64,000 bases of DNA, from NCBI GenBank assembly GCA_030278955.1, contig JAOANR010000003.1:28597227-28661226 (forward strand), written 5' to 3'. Position numbers and translations under genes: made by a program. Source of the DNA: Hygrophila difformis. Its lineage: Eukaryota > Streptophyta > Magnoliopsida > Lamiales > Acanthaceae. The notes beneath the pieces are model-generated. The model was not told where the DNA came from and ran no database searches. It was given only the letters and a program-made list of their open reading frames with translations. How positions within the stretch are numbered: the first letter of the stretch is position 1; each line of letters starts with the position of its first letter. This document shows positions 42,697 through 51,665 of the stretch, piece after piece.

Positions 42697-43734
42697 TTAT
42701 TTGGTAACAATATCTGGCTCAACAAAATCATCAGCTTCCAGATGCGTGATATTATCATTTAATATATCATCATAAGTATCATCGTGGGCATTATGGTGTG
42801 CTTCAACACCTGATCTTTCTTTTCGTTTCGAGGCCTGATACAGTTCAGCTAAGTGTTTAGCTGTGTGGCATGTTTGAGCCACATGGCCTTTAATTCCACA
42901 ACGATCACAAATTTCATCATTTTGTTTATGCTTTCTTGCATAATTTCTTTGTTGTGGTTTGTAAGGCCTTCTGGTATCATATCTGCGATTTTGCTCAAAT
43001 CGAGGCTTATTTCGATAATTATTTTGACGAGATGATTCACCTCTGCCTCGATTGTGATACCGATTTTGGCCACGATCATCATTTTGATTTTTAAAGTGCC
43101 CACGATCACGCACATATTTCGATGATTGAGCCGCGTTCACCTCAGGGAACGGTTTTGCACCTGCGGGCCTAGATTCATGATTTCTCAACAACAATAGGCT
43201 GTTTTGTTCAGCCAATAATAAGCAGGTGATAAGATCAGAATATCTCTGAAAACCTTTTTGACGGTATGTCTCACTCAATACTGAGTTTTTAGCATGAAAC
43301 GTAGAATACGTTTTTTCAAGCATTTCTGCTTCAGATATCTTTTGCCCACATAATTGCAATTGGGCCGTAATTTTGAACACAGCGGAATTATATTCCCGGA
43401 CTGTTTTAAAATCCTGAAGTCTCAGGTTTGTCCAGTCATCAAGGGCTTTTGGAAGCACCGTCTTTTTAAGATTATCATATCTTTCTTTCAGCTTTTCCCA
43501 CAATGCCAGTGGGGATTCCACAGTCACGTACTCCATTTTAAGTGCCTCTTCGATATGATGGCACAAGAAAATCATGGCTTTTGCCTGATTTTGATGGCTG
43601 GGATTTTTGCCTTCAGCAATAGTATCTTCCAGACCCATTGAAGTAAGATGCATTTTTACATCTCGGGCCCAGGACATATAATTGCTTCCTTCAACGGTTA
43701 AGAGAGCAAATTCCTGCTTTGCAAGGTTAGCCAT
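42697..43734 (-). CDS. Copia gag, intact
   Basis: 345 residues from ATG (MANLAKQEFALLTVEGSNY). A UBN2-type gag domain is visible (LWEKLKERYDNLKKTVLPKA, LRLQDFKTVREYNSAV), then an Arg/Asn/Gln-rich RNA-binding stretch (about residues 195-270) and one zinc knuckle CDRCGIKGHVAQTC (about 278-291). The stop (TAA) lies just before the spacer. Gag packages the element RNA. Confidence 0.93.
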   Translation of the reverse strand: MANLAKQEFALLTVEGSNYMSWARDVKMHLTSMGLEDTIAEGKNPSHQNQAKAMIFLCHHIEEALKMEYVTVESPLALWEKLKERYDNLKKTVLPKALDDWTNLRLQDFKTVREYNSAVFKITAQLQLCGQKISEAEMLEKTYSTFHAKNSVLSETYRQKGFQRYSDLITCLLLAEQNSLLLLRNHESRPAGAKPFPEVNAAQSSKYVRDRGHFKNQNDDRGQNRYHNRGRGESSRQNNYRNKPRFEQNRRYDTRRPYKPQQRNYARKHKQNDEICDRCGIKGHVAQTCHTAKHLAELYQASKRKERSGVEAHHNAHDDTYDDILNDNITHLEADDFVEPDIVTK

Positions 43735-43795
43735 AATCTTATTGAAAGTTTAGAAATAAGATATTATACCTCAAATGATAATCTGGACAGAGTCT

Positions 43796-43811
43796 CCTCG
43801 TGCTGATAACG
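43796..43811 (-). promoter_or_regulatory. Primer-binding-site-like sequence of the young Copia element
   Basis: Directly after the 5' LTR the minus strand reads CGTTATCAGCACGAGG. It does not match the 3' end of initiator tRNA-Met used by the other elements here. Its complement CGTGCTGATAACG resembles the anticodon arm of eukaryotic tRNA-Ile. Confidence 0.6.
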
Positions 43812-44202
43812 TGTTATAGAAATAACTATCTTTATTTATGTATGTGTACAATAAAATGGTATATGGCTTATTAGCTTGTGTTTATAGTGGAAGTATTGTA
43901 ATGGAAATTGGGATTAAATGGTGAAAGAAAGGAAGTTTAAAAGTGGGATAATAAAATGGATAAAGTGTAATAATTATGGCTATGAAATGAAACAAGTATT
44001 AAGCTTGCATAAAATTTTTCTAATTTAACTTCTCAATACATTACATAGGCTATTTATAAACTTTTTTATCCTCTCACTATTTACTAACCTCATAATCAAG
44101 GCTTATACATTTCAAGACTTTCACATGTCTAACCTTATGATCAAGGCATGAATATGGATGTTGAACACTAGACATTCACATGTTTTGTTTACATGCATAA
44201 TA
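43812..44202 (-). repeat. 5' LTR of the young Copia element
   Basis: 391 bp, differs from the other LTR by one transition (TTTCTAATTTAAC versus TTTCTAACTTAAC). Confidence 0.92.
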
Positions 44203-44207
44203 ATTTG

Positions 44208-45042
44208 TATATACTCCGTATTTTTCTAAAATTTTCAGGTTTAGTTCGCTCCCAGTCTCACAGTACATTACATGAGATGAGCATATAAGCACTTAAGCAA
44301 AGGGCAGTTAATTACTACTCCATCATTTTTTTAATTCATTATTTGCATGCACATTTTTAAACAATAATATCTCAAATTTTATTAAAAAAATTATATATTT
44401 TAATATATAAAACTATATAATTAGACGAATCTAACATCTCATTAAACTATATTTTTTTTGGGTACAACTGAAGCCAAAGAAAAATCACTTGACTATATTT
44501 TATCCTATATAACTATATTAAAATGTTCGAATCAAAATTATTCAATAAATAGTGTTTCTTTGCAAACGTTAGAATTAAAAAATAATGGAGGAAGTGCTAC
44601 ACTAATCTAATTTAATTTAATGATGGAAATTTTTAAATTACAGCAGTATACAAATGATATAAATTACAAAAAAATTTTAAAGGAGTACATAACTTTTTTA
44701 AATTTTTAAAAAAGTTAAATTTAAATAACTTCAGTACATAACTTCCGAGCTTTTTAATGATGGACTTTTTTAAAAAATTACAATTTTTTTTTTAAATTTT
44801 TGCTTATCCAAAAAAAAAATGATATAAATTACAGCAGTACATAACTTCCGAACTTCCTCTGTCCCTTTTAAAGGAGTGAATAACTTTTTTTTTTCTTTTT
44901 CAATTAAAAAGATATGGAGTACATGTTAAGAAATGTGTGGTTGGACCTTATATTATACTACAAATTACAAAATGACAAAGAGATTGATAGGGGTTTGATG
45001 AATCGAACGCCCAATCTCAAACTTGTAAGTACCAAAAAATTA
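44208..45042. other. AT-rich intergenic, degenerate MITE remnants
   Basis: No gene. Phrases such as AACTATATAATTAGACGAAT and AATATCTCAAATTT match the interior of the Stowaway-type element at 45045, suggesting old relatives. Confidence 0.45.
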
Positions 45043-45044
45043 TA

Positions 45045-45497
45045 CTCCCTCCGTCCCATTAAAAGTGGTCACTATTCCTTTTTGGGGTGCCCCATTAAAA
45101 GTGGTCACTTTCCCTTTTAAGTAAATTAGATTAACATAAACATGATTAAAAACCCCACAATAATGACAATGGTACTTTCTGCACAAAGTCCCTATATATG
45201 TTTAACCATTAATATCTCAAAATGGGTATAAATAAAAATTATATAAAATATATATTCTAAAACTATACGATTAGACGATTCCAACAAGATCACACTTGAC
45301 TATTTTTGTCTTTCTACATCATTACGATAACATTAAGTCAAAGTTAAATAATAAATATGGTTAAAAGTAAAATGTAACCATTATAAATTAGATGGATGAA
45401 TTAGTCAAATTTACTCATACCACTTTAACTACTAAATCACACTACCTAAATTCTCGTGCCCAAAAGAAATGGGCCACTTATATTGGGACGGAGGGAG
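45045..45497. mobile_element. Stowaway-type MITE
   Basis: Ends CTCCCTCCGTCCCA and TGGGACGGAGGGAG are perfect inverted repeats, the canonical Stowaway terminus, with TA on both sides. 453 bp, AT-rich, non-coding. Such elements are moved by Tc1/mariner transposases. Confidence 0.92.
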
Positions 45498-45499
45498 TA

Positions 45500-46166
45500 G
45501 TAATATATATTTTTATGCTACCTCTTATTTTTAAATGTACCAAAAACTTATATATAGTCTAATAAAGTATATAATTTTAATTATTGATAATTTAAATTAT
45601 ATACAAATATAGAATCGTACTTGGTTATATTTTTTATATAACTATGATAAAATATTACATTATCAAAAGTTAAAACTATTACATTCTAAAATACGAAGGA
45701 TTTAAGTTTATACATAATTTTAAAATATTTTTTTGACTGAACAGCCTATACAGACTAGACTAGAAAAGAGTGATGGGAGCCATGTCACAAACATAATTTT
45801 AAAATATTACTACTATACACAGAAGGATACTTTAATATTTTAAAATATGAAATGAATAAGAAAGAAAGAAAGGTAAAACCTCACATAATATTATATTCCC
45901 TCTGATTTTATAGGAATGCAACATTTATAACTGGCACGTATACCCATACATATTTTCAATGATTAATAACTTAAATTGTATACAAGTAAAAATTATAAAA
46001 TGTTGATATTTGAAAACTATAAGTTTAGACGAATCTAACAAGATATCACTTGATTATGTCTTTTCTTATATAACTATGACAAAAACTTGAATCAATGTTA
46101 AACAGTGAATAGTGTAAAATAGTGGAGTGGTGCAATCCTAAGAAAAGGATGGAGTAGTTAGGTAAA
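45500..46166. other. AT-rich intergenic with a degenerate MITE-like stretch
   Basis: No gene. From 45896 (CCCTCTGATTTTATAGGAATGC) to about 46155 it resembles an eroded Stowaway-type element; ends are not intact. Confidence 0.4.
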
Positions 46167-46175
46167 GGTTCCACA

Positions 46176-47050
46176 CAAGGTTATTAAAATCTAGATCTAG
46201 ATCTTAGGATCTTACGATCCTACGATCCCACCAAACCAAAACGATCAAGATCTGTATGAGATTTAAATTAGGGTGAGATCTATATAAGATCTATAGGATC
46301 TATTCAAGATCTTAAAATCTTTGAACGATCCGATCCCACCCCCTCTTATTTTTTATCTCATTTTTTTTTAAAATTTTTCAGTCCTCCATTCTTTTCCAAA
46401 ATCCAGATTTAGGAATTTTTAATTGCATATCCATCTTCCTCGCATCCCCTTCATCTTCCTCTTCCAACAGTGGTCGTTGTATCTCCTTCATCTTCCTGTT
46501 GTTGAAGTCGCCTTCGTATCCTCCTTCTCTTCCTATCGTCGCCCCTGCTGATGGAGATCTTAGTCATAAACCCCCTGCCCAGATGGATGATGATGAATCC
46601 GATGAGACAGTGGTTGAGACTGAAGAAAATGGAAAAATCCTAATGACAAATCCAACCCAGCTCAAGCATCATGTCTTAAATGCTAAATTATTATCCTTTT
46701 TTTAGCTAAAAAAATTATTGTCTTTTTTATCAGCCATTGAAGGCCTAGGAAATGGGTGGTAGGAGCCCATGCCACACAATTACAAAGGGGAATAAAAGGG
46801 AGGAATAGGGGGCCGTGGGGAATCAAACCTCCAACATTCCGTTGGAAATTAAGGGACTTAACCACGTGGACTATGACATCATCCCCAATTATTGTCTATT
46901 GATATTGGTTATTGTAATTTGCTAATATGCATTATGAATATATTTTTTTATCCTTATTTCATAGGATCTTAGGATCTGAATACGATCCTACGATCCCGAT
47001 CTTGCAAATGGAAAAACGATCCCACATAATATCTAGATTTTGATAACCTT
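46176..47050. mobile_element. MULE-like element with GATC-rich arms, containing a SINE
   Basis: The 9-bp GGTTCCACA flanks it directly (46167-46175 and 47051-47059). Inverted ends AAGGTTATTAAAATCTAGAT and AAGGTTATCAAAATCTAGAT. The arms are rich in GGATCTTAGGATC and CGATCCTACGATCCC. The interior has a CT-rich stretch and a 68-codon frame (46499-46705) containing MDDDESDETVVETEENGK, possibly a captured exon. A minus-strand SINE sits at 46724. Confidence 0.75.
46724..46886 (-). mobile_element. tRNA-derived SINE nested in the MULE
   Basis: Perfect 11-bp duplication AATTATTGTCT at 46713-46723 and 46887-46897. Read on the minus strand it has GTCCACGTGGTTAAGTCCC and GGAGGTTTGATTCCCC (B box), then GGCATGGGCTCCTACCACCC and a short A-rich end. 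Same family as 36886. Confidence 0.85.
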
Positions 47051-47059
47051 GGTTCCACA

Positions 47060-47790
47060 AAAGCTTTATAATTTCTACAAAACAATTTTTGCATACCCAC
47101 ATGGATTGACTATTGTCAAATACTCCTAATAAGCTAAGTCCAAAGAATTCAAGCCATTCTTGAACAATAGTTTTCCACATAGTCGCAAGAAATTAAAAGT
47201 CTTCAACTTAAAAGTCTTCCAGTTAAAAGAAAGAAAAAAACATAAAACCCTTTCTACGTGGAATTAAAACTCTTCCAGTTATACACGTACTATTTTCGTG
47301 CGTGACGAAATTAAATTAAGTAAAGTATTGTATTTTTACTTGGATGAATTTTTTTCATTTGCTTTTAGCTTTACTTTACTTTTTTTAGTTTCTTAAAAAA
47401 TATGCTTCTAATAATAATTTTAAGTTATTCAAATAAGTCATAATATGGTCGCGTACCTAAAAATAAAATTTAATTTATGTATGATTCAACCGTTTTTAAA
47501 GTTAAGCCAAAAAAACCCGTTTTTAAAAGTTTTTTTTTTTTTTTTTTTTTTCGGGAGATAAAAGTTAATTTTTTTTAAGTTTACACAAAAGTTAAAAACA
47601 GTCCAAAGAGAAACCCATTCATGCTGCGGTGGAGAAAACGTTAGAATTAATCTTTCTAAATTTTATTAAAAATAGTTTTAGATTTTATAATTAATATTTT
47701 AAAACTAAATTATGAATAATATTTTTCAATTTTAATTTTTCAAACTTAAATATTTAAAATATAATTTTAAATGTTGAGATAATAATTTTT
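47060..47790. other. AT-rich intergenic, no feature found
   Basis: No gene. Long T-runs near 47530-47550. Confidence 0.5.
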
Positions 47791-47792
47791 TA

Positions 47793-48526
47793 GGTCATCA
47801 GAATAAACCATTTCCAAATTTTTTGCTATTATTTTTTCATTTACACTTTTGAGCCACTAGAATGAGGTCGGCTAAGAAAATGGGTCAAACGGGCCGCATG
47901 TTGTTCAAATCGCCTCTTTATGGCCTAAAAGTGAAAATTGGGCCTATTTAAGTTTTTTTTTTTAATGTAATTAAAATAAATAATTCATTATCCCATTATT
48001 TATGTCTCACTTTTTTTTGTATTTGTAATAAAAAAAATAACCACTTAATGACAATGCGTCAAATCATATCTCGAGGCCAACTGCTAAAATGATGTTGCTC
48101 AGTGCATTGGTACTACTCTACCACATCAATGCGTGTCTTCCCATCAGAGGCATACATTGATGTGACATATGAATACCGAGGCACCGAGCAACCTCATTTT
48201 AGCGGTTGGCCTCGAAATGTGGTTTGACATGATGTTGATGAGTAGTTTTTTTATTCGGGCGGTCAAAAAACGAAAATTGAACATAAGTAATGAAATTTTT
48301 TTGCATGGACAACATAAGTAATAAAATTGAAAAATATTATTTATTTTAATTATATAAAAAAATTAAAAAGGTCAGGGACGATTTCCACTTTTGAGCCATC
48401 AGGAGGCGATTTGAACAACACTCGGCTCGTTTGGCCCTTTTTCTGGGACACGCATCGTTGTAGCGGCACAAAACTCTAAATGAAAAAATAATGGCCAAAA
48501 TTTGGAAATAACTCATTCTGATGGCC
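47793..48526. repeat. Foldback element with long inverted arms
   Basis: Ends GGTCATCAGAATAAACC and GGCCATCAGAATGAG (read inward) lie in a TA context. Further inward pairs: GGGTCAAACGGGCCG with GGGCCAAACGAGCCG, TGTTGTTCAAATCGCCTC on both, and GAGGCCAACTGCTAAAATGA with GAGGCCAACCGCTAAAATGA. The arms are about 350 bp each. No ORF. Transposase type not assigned. Confidence 0.7.
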
Positions 48527-48670
48527 TAAGCCCAACCTATAGATTGGGGCTTCGATTCCCCACCCGGCCCAACGACCCATATCCATCTCCTTTATACCTT
48601 TATAATTTGTATGACATGGACTTTCACCATCATTTCCCAGTCTGTATAGGTTGTTCAGCAAAAAAAAAAT
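48527..48670 (+). repeat. SINE-related fragment
   Basis: Contains GGGGCTTCGATTCCCCACC (B-box like), CGGCCCAACGACCC, a body resembling the SINE at 36886 and an A-run at the end. The A-box side is cut by the foldback element. Confidence 0.45.
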
Positions 48671-49857
48671 GTATTTTAAATTATTTTTTATCATTAATTT
48701 CAAACTTGAAATTTTAAAAACTCTAATTATTTTGGGGAAGAGGATTTACCCAAGCGGCAAGTCCATGCCTTCCACCCAATGTTTATAGGTTTTATTACCA
48801 ACCCGACCCCCTATCCATCAACTTTATTCACTTCGTGTGGCATGAATTCTCGTCACATTTATATGGTTGATATCATGATATGTGTATATATTGGAATTTT
48901 GTGGCGGCGCGCACGGCCCATTGGGCTGTCCGCGGTGTGGAGCCTCCATTTATCGTCCACGTATGTATCTATCTATTAATTTTATTTTAATTTATGTGAC
49001 CCACGTGCTTAGAAAAAGACTTCATGCTCTCTAATTGGCTGTTGCCTGCCCACTTGTTTCTTTTTTTTAAAAAAATTTAATTATATTATGAATTTTTGTT
49101 AGGAAGTCGTTTTAACGTTCCCACCTGGCCACCCACTTGTCGGGTTCTTTCTTTTGTTTTTTTTTTCCGATAGTGGCTTGGCTTGCTGTCCAAATCTAAC
49201 ACCCATTGTTTCGCAACTCTTCCTTTTGGAAACAATTTGCAATTTGGATTTTGCCTCTCTCAGTTTTTGTGATTCCATTCCAGCTGTTTATAACCAAGTT
49301 TTTTAATTTTCAAAAAGTTTAAGACAACTTTAGAAATGGGCCTGACGAGGAGTAGACAGACCAATGAGCAGTTCGACAAACGGAAGGGGATACCTTGCAA
49401 TTGCATAGAGCCACCCCGCTCGCGAAAAGGCCTCCTCGTGTGGAGCAAAAAAAAAAACTAGGGTTTTTCGATGGCGTGAGACCATCTATGACTATTGTTG
49501 TATCGTGAAATATTTGAGAACAAGATCCCTATTTAAGATTGAATTACGCTAATGAAATTACGAGATAAATAATTGGAAAGAAGACGGGAAATAATTGAAC
49601 TGAAAGATTACAATAAATAAAAATAGAAATGAATTGAAGAAAGCTATAAGAAAATAGTAAATTACAAAAAAAAAAAGTTATGAAAGAAAATAAAATGCAC
49701 CACTTTAAGAGTTGATTTGAGGTGCTGTATTGTATATATAGCAGCCTAACTTCAAAATTTATAAGCATGGAAGACCTAGTAACCGCCATGATGCACGTCC
49801 CACTTCAACCGCCTTCTTTTTGATTGCCAAGGCTTGACCGCTTCGTCAGCTTCTTTT
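48671..49857. other. Intergenic, no gene found
   Basis: 48737-48860 resembles another eroded copy of the SINE family (CAAGCGGCAAGTCCATGCCT). The remainder is AT-rich with poly-T runs. No coding signal. Confidence 0.4.
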
Positions 49858-49867
49858 AATGCTCAAT

Positions 49868-50939
49868 GGAAAAAATGCCAAATATATTCTTTTTGTTTAA
49901 AAAAAAAGCCAAATCTATCTTTTTTCTATTTTATTACCGAATTTATCCTCTACATATGCTAATTATATCCGGAAATATCATAAATTCACTAATCGTGGAA
50001 TGCCTGCTGACGTGGCAATAAATTAATTTAAACCCTACACGCTGGATCGAATTTGAAGTGTGTCTCAATTAGGGCTGGGGAAAAATACCGAATATACTGC
50101 ATACCGCACATACCGTATCGAAAAAATACCGAAAATATCGAAATTTTCGGTATACCGTAATTTTCGGTATGGTATCATACCGTACCGTAAGATTTCGGTA
50201 CGGTAACGGTATAAATTTTTTGATACCGTGGTATATCGCTACCGTACCGAACTTTGGTATATACCACGGTATCGGTATATACCGCGATACCGTTATATAC
50301 CGTAATATCGGTATGTTGGTATATAGCGAAAGTTCGGTATGCCGGTATATACCGCAATACCGGTATGTCGGTATGTAGTGAATGTTCGGTATTTCGGTAT
50401 ATATCGCGATACGGTATGTCGGTATGTACTGAATGTTCGGTATAGCGGTATATACCGAACTTACCGGAATATCAGTATGGAAACGGTATGAAAATATTTC
50501 ATACCGAAACTTTCGGTATACCAAGATCGGTATACCGAAGATCGGTATACCGAAATATTCGGTACGGCAACGGTATGAAATTTTTCATACCGTAAAGTTC
50601 GGTAAGGTATACGGTACGGAGAATTTTTTTCGGTATGATACCGTACCGAAAATTACGGTATACCGAAAATTTCGATATTTCTTTTTTCGATACGGTATGT
50701 GCGGTATGCGGTATACTCGGTATTTTTCCCCAGCCCTAATTGAGAGACACTTCAAATCCCATCCAGCGTGTAGGGTTTAAGTAAATTTATTGCCACGTCA
50801 GCAGCCATTCCACGATTAGTGAATTTAGGATATTTCCGGATATAATTAGCATATGTAGAGAATAAATTCGGTAATAAAATAAAAAAAGGATAGATTTGGT
50901 TTTTTTTTAAATAAAATGGATATATTTGGCCTTTTTTCC
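49868..50939. mobile_element. MULE-like element with a CGGTATA palindrome inside
   Basis: The 10-bp AATGCTCAAT flanks it directly (49858-49867 and 50940-50949). The arms (about 200 bp each) start GGAAAAAATGCCAAATATAT and GGAAAAAAGGCCAAATATAT, and later share TAATTATATCCGGAAATATC and GCTGACGTGGCAATAAAT. The centre is the separate palindromic repeat at 50072-50736. Non-coding. Confidence 0.82.
50072..50736. repeat. CGGTATA-rich palindromic element
   Basis: Perfect inverted ends GGGCTGGGGAAAAATACCGA and TCGGTATTTTTCCCCAGCCC, flanked by TA on each side. The interior is a dense array of GGTATACCG, CGGTATATACCG and relatives, self-complementary throughout. Either a TA-targeting foldback element inserted exactly in the centre of the MULE, or its original core. 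Confidence 0.75.
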
Positions 50940-50949
50940 AATGCTCAAT

Positions 50950-51577
50950 ACTACCTATGCTAGCTCATGAATTTGGCCGATTTAATGTGGATGGGGTTAA
51001 GTATATGAGCCCAGTTATATTTTAAGCTTACAACTACGTGTATAATTAGGCTTAATTATTAAATAATGCAGATAAAATACTACATTCCCAAAATGATACG
51101 AAGTCGCCGGTTGAACAGGCGATCAAAGTAAAATATTTCTAATATATATATATACCAAACCTGTTATTGTTCCAATGAACAGTAATTATGCATCTACTCT
51201 TCCGATTCTGCCCTTCACACTCATTTTTCTTTGTCTTTTTCTGCCTAATACCGAACTCATCTCTCATCTGCCATCTCGGGCAACCAATTCTAAAATTCCG
51301 CAGCATTGCTAAAATCGAAGAGCTCGCTGTGGCGCCGCTTTGCCCTCGCTTCCTTGCCACCGTTCGCACCTCTAGCAGTCCCACGGTGGCGCACATTTTC
51401 CGGATTCCCTTCGCGGTTGCGATGCCTAATTGTGGCTGGTACGGTGAATTTCTACTTCATCGCTTTGTGTTGTCCTCTTTTTCTCTAAAGTTCCCGCTTC
51501 GCGTTTCCATCCTAAAAGTGCAAATCTTTTGGCAAATCTTGAGCCTAATTAGCTAGATTGCAAATCTTTTGCCAAAT

Positions 51578-51579
<2 letters not shown>
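50950..51579. other. Intergenic, no gene supported
   Basis: A 122-codon frame (51188-51556) and its antisense shadow look like weak coding, but have no domain, splice context or relatives I can recognise. Confidence 0.35.

Positions 51580-51628
<49 letters not shown>
51580..51628. repeat. (AT)n microsatellite
   Basis: About 24 AT units without interruption. Confidence 0.95.
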
Positions 51629-51630
<2 letters not shown>

Positions 51631-51665
51631 AAATAAGAACTCGCCTATTGAACAGGTGTGTAGAT

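Larger units (their letters stand above)
38498..44202 (-). mobile_element. Young, apparently complete Copia element downstream of the MKK gene
   Basis: 391-bp LTRs (38498-38888 and 43812-44202) differ at one position. The duplication ATTTG flanks both sides (38493-38497 and 44203-44207). In element orientation the LTR starts TATTATGC and ends TATAACA, so the ends are TA...CA rather than TG...CA. Gag and pol are both open and separate. A purine tract (AAGGGGGAG) abuts the 3' LTR. One difference in 391 bp points to a very recent insertion, so it may still be active. Confidence 0.95.

Noticed and set aside
50072..50736. CRISPR-like array of CGGTATA repeats
   Set aside because: Units overlap and are self-complementary, spacers are not unique, and this is a plant nuclear sequence. 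It is a foldback element.
51139..51560. Overlapping frames of 85 and 122 codons as a new gene
   Set aside because: Low-information sequence, no domain, and the frames are mutual shadows on opposite strands.
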